A stretch of DNA of 39,490 bases from an uncultured Lachnospiraceae bacterium (GTDB taxonomy: Bacteria > Bacillota > Clostridia > Lachnospirales > Lachnospiraceae), in the NCBI GenBank assembly GCA_934437985.1, contig CAKSBI010000022.1, positions 1 to 39,490 of the forward strand. Direction: 5' to 3'. The notes beneath the pieces are model-generated. The model had not been told where the DNA came from. It was given only the letters and a program-made list of their open reading frames with translations, and did not search any database. Positions within the stretch are counted from its first letter, which is position 1, and every line of letters starts with the position of its first letter. Positions 1 through 7,818 of the stretch are shown here, one piece after another. Made by a program: the position numbers and the translations under genes.

Positions 1-12
1 TGCACCTTCTTT
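1..12 (-). promoter_or_regulatory. Ribosome binding site of rplJ (gene lies outside the left edge)
   Basis: The last bases on the minus strand read AAAGAAGGTGCA. They look like a Shine-Dalgarno sequence placed a few bases before a start codon that would fall beyond the window. Downstream of rplK-rplA the expected next gene is rplJ (ribosomal protein L10). This is inferred from position and the RBS-like sequence only. Confidence 0.5.
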
Positions 13-70
13 GTTTCAATCATGATTGTTACGCCTATATAGTCGGAACAATCTGAGGTTGGTTAGATGG

Positions 71-140
71 TTTTTATTAAAAAACTCCCCACCACATCCG
101 CATTCCCGCATCTGCCCGAATACTTATGTGGTAGGGAGTT
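71..140 (-). terminator. Terminator/attenuator in the rplA-rplJ gap
   Basis: On the minus strand AACTCCCTACCACA pairs with TGTGGTGGGGAGTT over 14 bp (one G-U pair), followed by a T-rich run. This is a strong intrinsic terminator between rplA and the presumed rplJ. Because an rplJ-like RBS follows, it probably acts as the attenuator of an L10-type leader rather than as a simple operon end. Confidence 0.75.
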
Positions 141-154
141 CCTGCTTCACATTT

Positions 155-217
155 CACCCATCAACGTATACTGATAATTTCATATAAGTATGAAATATAG
201 TATATGGTGATGGGGCT
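155..217 (-). promoter_or_regulatory. Candidate ribosomal protein L10 leader (upper hairpin)
   Basis: About 15 bases near 202-217 (CCCCATCACCATATAC on the minus strand) pair with GTATACGTTGATGGG near 157-172, enclosing a smaller hairpin around TTTCATA/TATGAAA. Together with the terminator at 71-140 this gives the order rplA, long stem, terminator, rplJ RBS, which matches the general layout of L10 leaders in Firmicutes. I did not match the conserved L10-binding kink-turn base by base. Confidence 0.45.
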
Positions 218-239
218 GCCTGTGAATAATAGTAACTCT

Positions 240-932
240 TTATGCAAACTGATTGCCGTTAAGCTTGATACCAGGTCCCATAGTTGTTGTTATTGTTACG
301 CTTCTGAGATACTGTCCCTTAGCTGATGATGGCTTAGCCTTAACAATAGCTCCCATAAGAGTATTGATGTTCTCGCCAAGCTGCTCCTCTGTAAATGAAG
401 CCTTTCCAACAGGTACATGGATAATATTGCTCTTGTCAAGACGATATTCAATCTTACCGGCCTTGATATCTGCAATAGCCTTAGTAACATCCATTGTTAC
501 TGTTCCAGCCTTAGGGTTTGGCATAAGTCCCTTTGGTCCAAGTACACGCCCGAGACGACCAACGACACCCATCATATCCGGTGTAGCTACAACTACGTCA
601 AAATCAAGCCATCCATCATTCTGGATCTTAGGAATAAGTTCCTCTCCACCAACATGATCTGCTCCTGCTGCCTCTGCCTCTGCAACCTTGTCACCTTTAG
701 CAAATACTAATACACGAACCTTCTTACCTGTTCCGTGTGGAAGTACTACGGCACCACGAACCTGCTGATCAGCATGACGTCCGTCTACGCCCAAACGAAT
801 ATGAGCCTCAACTGTTTCATCGAATTTTGCAGTTGCTGTCTTCTTGATGATACTTATAGCCTCAGCAGCTTCATACTGCTTCTCGCGTTCGATCAACTTA
901 GCAGCTTCTACATACTTCTTTCCTCTTTTCAT
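240..932 (-). CDS. rplA: 50S ribosomal protein L1
   Basis: This is ribosomal protein L1, which binds 23S rRNA at the L1 stalk and commonly represses translation of its own operon. The 230-residue product has the usual length. The L1 signature lies at residues 125-146, containing [20 protein letters not shown] two codons upstream (938) is also in frame, but AAGGAGG at 942-948 is only 3-4 bases from it and 9 bases from the ATG at 932, so the ATG is preferred. It is the last complete gene of the rpmG-secE-nusG-rplK-rplA block, with about 108 bases to rplK. Confidence 0.97.
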   Translation of the reverse strand: MKRGKKYVEAAKLIEREKQYEAAEAISIIKKTATAKFDETVEAHIRLGVDGRHADQQVRGAVVLPHGTGKKVRVLVFAKGDKVAEAEAAGADHVGGEELIPKIQNDGWLDFDVVVATPDMMGVVGRLGRVLGPKGLMPNPKAGTVTMDVTKAIADIKAGKIEYRLDKSNIIHVPVGKASFTEEQLGENINTLMGAIVKAKPSSAKGQYLRSVTITTTMGPGIKLNGNQFA

Positions 933-1040
933 TCTCACAAACCTCCTTGTGGTGTTAACGGGAGCTTTCTATACGCCCTCCCACGACGTTCAACATATGA
1001 AATAGTCTTCTATCTTAAACTTCATTGTCCAAAGCGATGA

Positions 1041-1466
1041 TTAATCCTCTACAACAATACCCATGCTCCTTGCTGTACCGCTGATCATACTTATAGCAGC
1101 ATCAATACTGGCAGCATTGAGATCTGGCATCTTAAGTTCAGCAATCTTCTGAACCTCTGCCTTAGATATAGTTGCAACCTTCTGCTTGTTAGGAACGCCT
1201 GAACCGCTCTCTATCTTACAAGCCTTTTTAAGCAATACAGCAGCAGGCGGAGTCTTAGTGATAAAACTAAAACTCTTATCCTGGTATACAGTAATAACTA
1301 CAGGAATGATCATTCCTTCCTGTCCAGCTGTTCTTGCATTGAAATCCTTAGTAAACTGCACAATATTAACACCGTGCTGACCAAGTGCAGGTCCAACTGG
1401 AGGAGCTGGTGTAGCTTTACCAGCAGGAATCTGCAGTTTAATATATCCTTCTACTTTTTTAGCCAT
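1041..1466 (-). CDS. rplK: 50S ribosomal protein L11
   Basis: Ribosomal protein L11 forms the GTPase-associated centre with 23S rRNA and contacts elongation factors. The 141-residue product is full length. The N-terminal domain shows the proline-rich [17 protein letters not shown] segment (residues 15-31), and the C-terminal rRNA-binding domain follows from about residue 75. An AAGGAGG site precedes the ATG. It lies 48 bases after nusG and upstream of rplA, the standard arrangement. Confidence 0.98.
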   Translation of the reverse strand: MAKKVEGYIKLQIPAGKATPAPPVGPALGQHGVNIVQFTKDFNARTAGQEGMIIPVVITVYQDKSFSFITKTPPAAVLLKKACKIESGSGVPNKQKVATISKAEVQKIAELKMPDLNAASIDAAISMISGTARSMGIVVED

Positions 1467-1514
1467 TTTACAAATGCCTCCTTAAATACTCATCGAAATA
1501 ACCGTCCGTGCAAA

Positions 1515-2030
1515 TCAAACTTTCTCAACTTCCACAAAATCAAGTTCTACAGGTGTCTCTCTACCGAACATATCAATATTGATAGTAACAATCTGACGGT
1601 TTTCGCTAATAGACTGTACAACACCTGTGCTGTTCTCCCAGACACCTGAAACAACAACAACATTATCCCCAACTTCAAATGAAAGCTTGTCTCCACCTGT
1701 CATTGTAAGCATCCTCTTGTACTCCTCGTCTGTCAGCGGAACCGGCTTGGATCCAGGTCCTACAAAGCCTGTTACTCCCCTTGTATTACGTACAACATAC
1801 CATGTGTCTTCATTCATTACCATGTTAATAAGCACGTATGCCGGGAACAGCTTTTTGCTGACCTGCTTCTTAGCTCCATTTTTCTCCTCAACAACATTTT
1901 CAAGGGGAATTACCACCTCAAGAATCTGATCCTGAAGATTACGGTTTTCAATTGTTTTCTCAATATCCATCTTTACTTTGTTCTCATACCCTGAATATGT
2001 GTGTACAACATACCACTTTGCCTCAGACAT
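1515..2030 (-). CDS. nusG: Transcription termination/antitermination factor NusG
   Basis: NusG binds RNA polymerase and modulates pausing, termination and coupling to ribosomes. The 171-residue product has an N-terminal NGN domain beginning SEAKWYVVHTYSGYENKVK and a C-terminal KOW domain from about residue 118 (GDNVVVVSGVWENSTG). An in-frame upstream start at 2057 exists, but AAGGAGG lies 6 bases before the ATG at 2030 and family members start at this point, so 2030 is chosen. It follows secE by 43 bases. Confidence 0.97.
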   Translation of the reverse strand: MSEAKWYVVHTYSGYENKVKMDIEKTIENRNLQDQILEVVIPLENVVEEKNGAKKQVSKKLFPAYVLINMVMNEDTWYVVRNTRGVTGFVGPGSKPVPLTDEEYKRMLTMTGGDKLSFEVGDNVVVVSGVWENSTGVVQSISENRQIVTINIDMFGRETPVELDFVEVEKV

Positions 2031-2073
2031 GTTAACCTCCTTGTGTGCTCTATGCACTCAAACAAAAGAAAAA

Positions 2074-2274
2074 TTACAGAATTGTATCCAATCCAATCTG
2101 AATAAGATAATCAATACCAGCAATTATAAGTCCAAGAACAACAGTAACAATAACCACTACACCTGTTTCTTTGATTACAGCGTCCTTATCAGGCCAGATA
2201 ATCCTGGAGAATTCTGCTTTGATACCTTTAAAAAAACTCTTCTTAGGAGTTGCTTCAGTTTTCTTATCTTCCAT
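2074..2274 (-). CDS. secE: Preprotein translocase subunit SecE
   Basis: SecE clamps SecY in the SecYEG protein-export channel. The 66-residue product is the short single-span form typical of Gram-positive bacteria: a charged N-terminus, the amphipathic KAEFSRIIWP motif (residues 19-28), then one transmembrane helix (about 38-60). It sits 12 bases after rpmG and before nusG. Confidence 0.96.
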   Translation of the reverse strand: MEDKKTEATPKKSFFKGIKAEFSRIIWPDKDAVIKETGVVVIVTVVLGLIIAGIDYLIQIGLDTIL

Positions 2275-2286
2275 GACAGCTCCTCC

Positions 2287-2436
2287 TTACTTAGTCTCTT
2301 TGTGTAAAGTATGTCTCTTACAGAATCTGCAATACTTTTTGGTTTCCATTCTGTCCGGATGGTTCTTCTTCTCCTTAGTTGTGTCATAATTACGCTGCTG
2401 ACACTCTGTGCAAGCTAATGTAATCTTAACTCTCAT
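2287..2436 (-). CDS. rpmG: 50S ribosomal protein L33
   Basis: This is L33 of the zinc-binding type, 49 residues. Two CxxC pairs are visible, CTEC near the N-terminus and CRFC near the C-terminus, with the conserved [20 protein letters not shown] core between them. A longer in-frame opening runs to 2478, but CGGAGGTG lies just before the ATG at 2436 and L33 proteins start at this point. It is the first gene of the secE-nusG-rplK-rplA transcription unit. Confidence 0.96.
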   Translation of the reverse strand: MRVKITLACTECQQRNYDTTKEKKNHPDRMETKKYCRFCKRHTLHKETK

Positions 2437-2506
2437 TACGTTCACCTCCGTGATAATTACTTGGAAAATAAAGCGCAAAAAAAAAGACCTATTTCATCGC
2501 TAGATT

Positions 2507-2536
2507 AGAATAACATAACATCGTCCTGGCTGTCAA
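2507..2536 (-). promoter_or_regulatory. Sigma-A type promoter of the rpmG operon
   Basis: On the minus strand a perfect -35 TTGACA (2531-2536) is followed after 18 bases by TATTCT (2507-2512). It lies about 70 bases upstream of the rpmG start and is the only good promoter I see for the ribosomal protein block. Confidence 0.6.
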
Positions 2537-2570
2537 CATCTTTTCCCCCAAAAGTTATAGCCGGTTACTT

Positions 2571-2584
2571 GTTGACAAATCAAC
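2571..2584 (+). promoter_or_regulatory. MarR-type operator site 1
   Basis: GTTGACAAATCAAC is a dyad (GTTGA-N4-TCAAC) covering the -35 element. The same 14-mer recurs in reverse orientation at 2608-2621. Dyads of this size next to a MarR gene usually mark its autoregulatory operators. That role is inferred. Confidence 0.6.
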
Positions 2585-2600
2585 TTCTTTTTGTTATATT
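2572..2600 (+). promoter_or_regulatory. Promoter of the marR-adh-aldh operon
   Basis: TTGACA (2572-2577), a 17-base spacer and TATATT (2595-2600) make a near-consensus sigma-A promoter about 100 bases upstream of the MarR gene. The -35 element lies inside one of two matching dyads, so the promoter should be repressible. Confidence 0.75.
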
Positions 2601-2604
2601 GATA

Positions 2605-2624
2605 CATGTTGATTTGTCAACATG
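2605..2624 (+). promoter_or_regulatory. MarR-type operator site 2
   Basis: CATGTTGA-TTTG-TCAACATG is a 20-base dyad with 8-base arms. It contains the exact reverse complement of site 1 and lies just downstream of the -10, at about the transcription start. Together the two sites bracket the promoter. Confidence 0.6.
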
Positions 2625-2706
2625 CAGCCGGCATATATGTTTTTATATTTTACCTATAACACCCAGGCCACCATGCTGCTTATTTAACATATTCAGGAGG
2701 TTTAAC

Positions 2707-3156
2707 ATGATAGAACGTTTTGGGAACTTTCTGCGGGACATTTCCGAAATATACAGGTACTGGCACCGGATTGCGGCAGAGGTAATGTCCGAATATGATT
2801 TAAAAGGATCTTACGTCGTATATTTTACCACTCTGTACAATTATCCGGATGGAATTACTGCGGCAAAACTTGGTGAGCTTTGTACGCGCAACAAAGCTGA
2901 TGTGTCACGCGCTATCAATACATTTGAACGTAGAGGTATAATTACCAGAATCCGCGTTGGCGGCAATGGTTACCGCGCACTTGTCACCCTAACTGACAAG
3001 GGAAATTCCATTGCTGAAAATATATGCCGCAAGGCGTGTGAAGCAGTTGCGATAACAGGCAGAGATCTTACCGCCGACGAACGCAGCACATTTTACCATG
3101 CACTTGGCCTTATCGCAGCAAACCTTAGGGAACTTGATAATAACGGAGGAATATAA
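2707..3156 (+). CDS. MarR family transcriptional regulator
   Basis: This 149-residue protein has the winged-helix layout of MarR repressors. A recognition-helix region around residues 58-80 (AAKLGELCTRNKADVSRAINTFERRG) is followed by the wing and the LTDKG segment at about residues 97-101. The ATG at 2707 is preferred over a longer frame from 2569 because CAGGAGG lies 6 bases upstream and the longer frame would run through the promoter. It overlaps the next gene by one base (TAATG), so it is co-transcribed with the alcohol and aldehyde dehydrogenases. It probably represses them and itself through the two dyads upstream. The ligand is unknown, perhaps an aldehyde, alcohol or phenolic. Confidence 0.88.
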   Translation: MIERFGNFLRDISEIYRYWHRIAAEVMSEYDLKGSYVVYFTTLYNYPDGITAAKLGELCTRNKADVSRAINTFERRGIITRIRVGGNGYRALVTLTDKGNSIAENICRKACEAVAITGRDLTADERSTFYHALGLIAANLRELDNNGGI

Positions 3157-4412
3157 TGAACATTTTAAATAAAATCTACTGCAGAATATACCAGCTCGCA
3201 TTCAGGGCAGCACTCCCGCTGCTTCCATACCGTGACCCGGAAATATACAACAGTGTCGGGGATGTCAGTCTGATTTTTAAAAAGCTTCATATTAATAATG
3301 CATTGCTTGTAACTGACAGTTTCCTTAAAGAATCAGGTGCAACCGCACACCTTGAAGACACCTTAAGAAACGCAGGCATCAGATACAGCTTATATGACAA
3401 AACCTGCCCCAATCCTACTACAATTAATGTAGAGGAAGCATTCTCTATGTATTGTTATGATGGATGTGAGGCAATTATTGCTTTTGGCGGAGGTTCATCC
3501 ATAGATTGTGCCAAAGCCGTGGGTGCAAGGGCAGCTTACCCCAAAAGATCCCTGGATAAGCTTAAAGGTCTTCTTAAAGTTCTAAAAAGGATACCTGTAC
3601 TGATTGCGATTCCTACAACAGCAGGAACCGGAAGCGAGACAACTCTTGCAGCAGTTGTAACAGACCCTGTTAAGAAGCACAAATATGCCCTGTATGATTT
3701 TACTCTTATTCCCCGCTATGCAATCCTTGATGCGACTGTTACATACTCACTTCCGCCACATCTGACATCAACTACCGGAATGGATGCACTGACACACGCT
3801 ATTGAAGCATATATCGGGAAATCTACAACACAAAAAACACGCCGGCTTTCACTTGAAGCAGTTAAGCTTATATTTGAAAATATAGAGACCGCTTATAACG
3901 AACCGGCTAATTCCACAGCAAGGTCTAATATGCTTCTTGCAGCCTACAAGGCAGGTGTTGCATTCTCAATGTCATATGTCGGGTATATCCACTGCATCGC
4001 ACACTCACTTGGCGGCGAATACAATATTCCCCACGGACTTGCCAATTCAGTTTTACTGCCTGTCGTTCTTGAGGAATATGGGGATTCTATATATAAAAAG
4101 CTTCATCAGCTTGCCATTGCAGCAGGAGTTGCTTCCGAAAATACCCCGGACAAAGATGCCGCACTTACATTTATACAGGCAATTCGTGAAAAAAATGACA
4201 ATATGAACATTCCACGTACACTTAGCGGCATTAAAGCGGCCGATATCCCTGTAATGGCTTCACATGCTGCCCATGAAGGCAACCCATTATATCCTGTTCC
4301 AAAGCTTATGGACGCTAAAGAATTGGAAATACTATACAAAAAGGTATCAGAGGAGACAGATTATAATGAATACAGAGCAATTACTTGCAGCACAGCGCAG
4401 ATTTTACAATAG
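3156..4412 (+). CDS. Iron-containing alcohol dehydrogenase
   Basis: This is an NAD(P)-dependent group III alcohol dehydrogenase, 418 residues, that interconverts alcohols and aldehydes. Visible motifs are the nucleotide-binding GGGSSIDCAKA (111-121), PTTAGTGSE (153-161), GMDALTHAIEAY (208-219) and the HCIAHSLGG...NIPHG block. The metal ligands are expected to be D210, H214, H279 and H293, all present. Its start overlaps the MarR stop by one base and its 3' end overlaps the aldehyde dehydrogenase start by 47 bases, indicating tight coupling. The substrate cannot be read from sequence. The pairing suggests alcohol-to-acid oxidation or the reverse fermentative route. Confidence 0.93.
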   Translation: MNILNKIYCRIYQLAFRAALPLLPYRDPEIYNSVGDVSLIFKKLHINNALLVTDSFLKESGATAHLEDTLRNAGIRYSLYDKTCPNPTTINVEEAFSMYCYDGCEAIIAFGGGSSIDCAKAVGARAAYPKRSLDKLKGLLKVLKRIPVLIAIPTTAGTGSETTLAAVVTDPVKKHKYALYDFTLIPRYAILDATVTYSLPPHLTSTTGMDALTHAIEAYIGKSTTQKTRRLSLEAVKLIFENIETAYNEPANSTARSNMLLAAYKAGVAFSMSYVGYIHCIAHSLGGEYNIPHGLANSVLLPVVLEEYGDSIYKKLHQLAIAAGVASENTPDKDAALTFIQAIREKNDNMNIPRTLSGIKAADIPVMASHAAHEGNPLYPVPKLMDAKELEILYKKVSEETDYNEYRAITCSTAQILQ

Positions 4413-5739
4413 CGGAGCTACAATACCTGTTGATTTCCGCATCAGCATGTTAAAAAAATTATACAGCTGTATTAAGGAAAATGAGGGCAGAATCGCCGCC
4501 GCACTTAAGGCAGACCTGGGTAAATGTCCCTATGAAGCATTCATGTGCGAAACAGGGCTTGTACTCAGTGAGATACGCTATATGATAAAGCATATACGTA
4601 AATACGCCAGACCACACAGAGTCCATACCCCGCTTGCACAATTCATTTCAAAAAGCCGCACAACTGCAGTTCCTTATGGAAATGTCCTTATTATGAGTCC
4701 ATGGAACTATCCGCTCTTACTTACGCTTGATCCACTTGTTAATGCAATTGCCGCAGGTAACACAGCTATTGTAAAGCCAAGTGCCTATTCGCCGGCATCA
4801 GGTGCTCTTATCAGGGAACTTATCAGCTGCTGCTTTGATGAAGAATATATTGCTGTTGTCATGGGCGGACGTGAAGAAAATGCAAATCTGCTTTCCATGA
4901 AGTTTGATTTCATCTTCTTTACCGGAAGCCAGAATGTCGGGCGTGAGGTTCTGCGTAAAGCAGCCGGAAATCTTACACCGGTTGTCCTTGAGCTTGGCGG
5001 TAAAAGCCCCTGTATTGTTGATGACACAGCCAACATTTCCCTTGCCGCCAAAAGAATCGTATTCGGCAAATTTCTTAATTGCGGCCAGACATGTGTTGCA
5101 CCGGATTATATATTGTGTGACAGTAAAATTAAAAACCATCTGATCGAAGAGATTAAAAAACAGATCAGGCTTCAATATGGTGATAATCCTCTTGACAATC
5201 CTGATTATGGCAAAATCATTAATAAAAAACACTTTGAAAGAATTACGGGTCTGATCGATAGCGAAAAAACCATTTTGGGTGGTATCTTTAATCCCAAAAC
5301 ACTGCAGATTGCCCCAACCTTAATGGATAATGTCACATTTGATGATGCTGTTATGAAGGAAGAGATATTCGGTCCTGTTATGCCGTTCGTAACCTTTGAT
5401 TCTTTTAATGAAGTGCCTGAGCTTCTAAAAGGCCTGCAGAAGCCACTTGCACTATATCTGTTTTCATCAGACAAAGCACATATAAAATATGCCGAAAGAT
5501 ATATTTCATATGGAGGCGGCTGTATTAACGACACTATCATCCACCTTGCAACAAGTGAAATGGGCTTCGGGGGTGTTGGCGAAAGTGGTATGGGGTCATA
5601 TCACGGCCGGACAGGCTTTGAAGCATTTTCACACATAAAAAGTATTGTTGACAAAAAGACCCTGATCGACCTTCCCATGCGTTACCCAAACTGCAAAAGC
5701 AGACTTAATAATAAGCTTTTGCACATGTTCTTAAGATAA
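4366..5739 (+). CDS. NAD(P)-dependent aldehyde dehydrogenase (ALDH3-like)
   Basis: This 457-residue enzyme belongs to the aldehyde dehydrogenase superfamily and oxidises an aldehyde to a carboxylate. SPWNYP (111-116) and FTGS (185-188) belong to the cofactor pocket, E209 in LELGGK is the general base and C243 in NCGQTCVAP is the nucleophile. Its length and the WNYP motif resemble the fatty/coniferyl aldehyde (ALDH3) branch rather than acylating enzymes. The ATG at 4366 follows CAGAGGAGA by a normal spacing and overlaps the alcohol dehydrogenase gene. A frame open from 4264 is not credible as a start. It ends at a bidirectional terminator shared with apbE. Confidence 0.92.
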   Translation: MNTEQLLAAQRRFYNSGATIPVDFRISMLKKLYSCIKENEGRIAAALKADLGKCPYEAFMCETGLVLSEIRYMIKHIRKYARPHRVHTPLAQFISKSRTTAVPYGNVLIMSPWNYPLLLTLDPLVNAIAAGNTAIVKPSAYSPASGALIRELISCCFDEEYIAVVMGGREENANLLSMKFDFIFFTGSQNVGREVLRKAAGNLTPVVLELGGKSPCIVDDTANISLAAKRIVFGKFLNCGQTCVAPDYILCDSKIKNHLIEEIKKQIRLQYGDNPLDNPDYGKIINKKHFERITGLIDSEKTILGGIFNPKTLQIAPTLMDNVTFDDAVMKEEIFGPVMPFVTFDSFNEVPELLKGLQKPLALYLFSSDKAHIKYAERYISYGGGCINDTIIHLATSEMGFGGVGESGMGSYHGRTGFEAFSHIKSIVDKKTLIDLPMRYPNCKSRLNNKLLHMFLR

Positions 5740-5763
5740 AAGCCGGATAAAGCTGCCGGCTTT
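5738..5763. terminator. Bidirectional terminator between the aldh operon and apbE
   Basis: AAAGCCGG (5738-5745) pairs with CCGGCTTT (5756-5763) around a 10-base loop, with A/T-rich flanks on both sides. It overlaps the apbE stop codon (5762-5764) and follows the aldehyde dehydrogenase stop directly, so it probably serves both convergent units. Confidence 0.65.
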
Positions 5764-6826
5764 ATCTCTCTATGATTGTATACTTTTCATCACTGGTATA
5801 GCAGTCCGCAAGTCCTGCTGTTATATAAACGCTGTCATCATCCTTAATAAGAATCATTTCAAAAGGCTGTTTATGGTATTTCCATAATCTTACAGCCTTT
5901 TTGTATCCCATTACATATACAGCTGTTGATAATGCATCTGCAAGCATGCCATCATTATTAACAATAGTAACAGACTTAAGCCCACTCTCTGCCGGACAGC
6001 CTGTTGCGGGGTCAATTATATGATGATATGTATTGCCGTCCTGTTCAAAATACCTCTCATATCCCCCGGATGTAACAACTGCAGCATCATTCACCGCAAG
6101 AATCCCCATATATTCACCACTGCCATCAGGTTTTCTTACAGCTACATTCCATGGTGTTCCGTCAGCCCTGCTCCCAATTGTCTGCACATTTCCTCCAAGG
6201 TTCACAATGCCGCTTGTTACTCCGAGGTCTTTATATATCTGCTTTATACGGTCAGCCGTGTAACCCTTTGCAATTCCCCCAAGGTCAATCTGCATTAACG
6301 TATCAGTAAAGCTTATATGCCTGTGCAGGCCGTCAACATTCCTTTCAGCCTTACCATGGGCTTTACTAACTGCCATATCATCAATTACTATCTTATCTAT
6401 GTCCATATGCCGCCTGCATTCTTCAAGCTCAGCTTTCGACGGTATCCTGTAATTGCCTGTATCAAATCCCCAGCATTTCATTATGGGATATATAAGCGGA
6501 TTAAATGCTCCATCCGTATCTGCATTAAGCTTAATTGCAGTTCCGATTATATCAGCTGTCTCTTCGTGGATGCCGGCACTGCCATTTTTATTAAGCTGCG
6601 ATATATCACTTGCAGCAATACCTGTAGACAGCATGGAATCCAGCTTTTTTATCTCATCCACTGACTTATCAACAGCTTCTTTCGCATTGTCACCATAAGC
6701 CGTAAGTGTCATATATGTATCCATTGCGAATATATCTTCTGTGACCTTGTCATCATTCACATTATATCCGCTGCATGAAGCAGACAGAATTACCATTATT
6801 ATCAGTATGACTACAGACTTCTTCAT
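5762..6826 (-). CDS. apbE: FAD:protein FMN transferase (ApbE lipoprotein)
   Basis: ApbE attaches FMN through a phosphoester bond to a Ser/Thr in target proteins such as RnfG, RnfD and related flavoproteins, acting outside the membrane. The 354-residue protein has a lipoprotein signal with lipobox LSASC (C18), so it should be tethered to the outer face. Family motifs are DLGGIAKGY (181-189), NLGGN (209-213), HHIIDPATG (268-276) and the metal-binding D297 in ADALSTA. It is divergent from a NusG-II membrane protein and a Gx-type transporter. The rnf operon with candidate acceptor sites lies 28 kb away, so it may serve those subunits too. Confidence 0.94.
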   Translation of the reverse strand: MKKSVVILIIMVILSASCSGYNVNDDKVTEDIFAMDTYMTLTAYGDNAKEAVDKSVDEIKKLDSMLSTGIAASDISQLNKNGSAGIHEETADIIGTAIKLNADTDGAFNPLIYPIMKCWGFDTGNYRIPSKAELEECRRHMDIDKIVIDDMAVSKAHGKAERNVDGLHRHISFTDTLMQIDLGGIAKGYTADRIKQIYKDLGVTSGIVNLGGNVQTIGSRADGTPWNVAVRKPDGSGEYMGILAVNDAAVVTSGGYERYFEQDGNTYHHIIDPATGCPAESGLKSVTIVNNDGMLADALSTAVYVMGYKKAVRLWKYHKQPFEMILIKDDDSVYITAGLADCYTSDEKYTIIER

Positions 6827-6858
6827 TACATTTCCTCACCATATATTATATCCTGTGC

Positions 6859-6887
6859 TTGAACTTCATATTATATTATGGTATGAA
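6859..6887 (+). promoter_or_regulatory. Promoter of the NusG-II/Gx operon (overlaps the apbE promoter)
   Basis: TTGAAC (6859-6864), a 17-base spacer and TATGAA (6882-6887) form a moderate promoter. Its -35 lies in TGCTTGAA, which is repeated in inverted orientation at 6899-6906. Confidence 0.4.
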
Positions 6888-6903
6888 TATTATAAATATT
6901 CAA
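6875..6903 (-). promoter_or_regulatory. Promoter of apbE (overlaps the opposite promoter)
   Basis: On the minus strand TTGAAT (6898-6903), a 17-base spacer and CATAAT (6875-6880) form a promoter. It interlocks with the plus-strand promoter at 6859-6887, so RNA polymerase could probably occupy only one of them at a time. Confidence 0.4.
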
Positions 6904-6949
6904 GCATAACACCCGCCGGCACCGTTTAGCTTATAAAAAGGATTCCAGC

Positions 6950-7282
6950 ATGAAAAAAAATGATTATATACTTATTACAGTAATACTGCTCTTATGTACG
7001 ATACTCTTTGCAGGTTTTAAATTAACCCGGCATAAGGGTAGTGTTGTCAATATTTCAAGTGATGGCGAAACCATTGGCAATTATCCGCTTAATGAGGATA
7101 ATGAGATATATGTTACATATAAAAGCTCAGGGTATAACACGGTTATTATCAGGAACGGGGCAGTAGAGATATCCACCGCCGACTGTCCTGACCTTATATG
7201 TACAAAACACAGACCGATAACCGCTTCCGGTGAGACAATCGTATGCCTGCCCCATAAAATGGTTGTTAAAATTCTTGATTAA
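6950..7282 (+). CDS. Membrane-anchored NusG domain II protein
   Basis: This 110-residue protein has one N-terminal transmembrane helix (about 7-24) followed by a small extracytoplasmic NusG_II domain. The domain hallmark is the cysteine/histidine block with C79, C84 and H87 (ADCPDLICTKHRPI), then C99 in VCLPHK. Despite the name it is unrelated in role to transcription factor NusG. As I recall, proteins of this type cluster with ApbE and Gx-type membrane proteins, including the EetA/EetB pair of Listeria extracellular electron transfer. AAAGGA precedes the ATG, and the Gx gene follows after 11 bases. Confidence 0.85.
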   Translation: MKKNDYILITVILLLCTILFAGFKLTRHKGSVVNISSDGETIGNYPLNEDNEIYVTYKSSGYNTVIIRNGAVEISTADCPDLICTKHRPITASGETIVCLPHKMVVKILD

Positions 7283-7293
7283 GGAGCTTTACA

Positions 7294-7803
7294 ATGACGC
7301 ACCGAATAAGTATGTATGCAATGTATACCGCGCTTGCATTTGTATTCAGTTATATTGAATCCCTGATACCCCTCAGCATTGGCATTCCCGGTGTTAAACC
7401 CGGTTTTGCCAATATCGTGATACTGCTTGTAGTATGCAGCTCCGGGCATATTACCGATGCTTACTCAATTGCAGTTATCAGAGTTGTTCTTACCGGATTA
7501 ACATACGGAAATCTCTCCACAATGATATATGCCCTCGCCGGAACGCTGCTTGCCACAACATCAATGCTGATATCAAAAAATTCCGGTCTGTTGTCAACAA
7601 CCGGAATCAGTATCATTGGAGGCATAGCCCACAATATGGGGCAGCTTATCGCCGCAATTATTATGTTATCGACAGCCGGACTTATATATTACCTTCCGGT
7701 TCTGGTCATCTCAGGCCTGGTTACCGGCATGGTTACCGGAATTATTACAGACAAATGTATTAAACACCTTGGCAGGCACGCCCACAATCCCGGTCTGCAC
7801 TAA
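7294..7803 (+). CDS. Gx transporter family membrane protein (heptaprenyl diphosphate synthase component I-like)
   Basis: This 169-residue protein is almost entirely hydrophobic, with about five membrane segments. It opens with a pattern typical of the family (YTALAFVFSYIESLIPLSIGIPGVKPGFANI), which resembles ECF-type substrate-binding membrane subunits. AAGGAG precedes the ATG. Its partner is the NusG-II protein just upstream, with ApbE divergent. The old name links it to isoprenoid synthesis, but the context favours handling a flavin or quinone-related cofactor for membrane redox. That function is inferred, not shown. Confidence 0.82.
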   Translation: MTHRISMYAMYTALAFVFSYIESLIPLSIGIPGVKPGFANIVILLVVCSSGHITDAYSIAVIRVVLTGLTYGNLSTMIYALAGTLLATTSMLISKNSGLLSTTGISIIGGIAHNMGQLIAAIIMLSTAGLIYYLPVLVISGLVTGMVTGIITDKCIKHLGRHAHNPGLH

Positions 7804-7818
7804 GCACCCATACACATG

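Noticed and set aside
960..982. GGGAG/CTCCC hairpin between rplK and rplA as an L1 autoregulatory site
   Set aside because: Only five base pairs and no match I could make to the 23S L1-binding motif; too weak to list.
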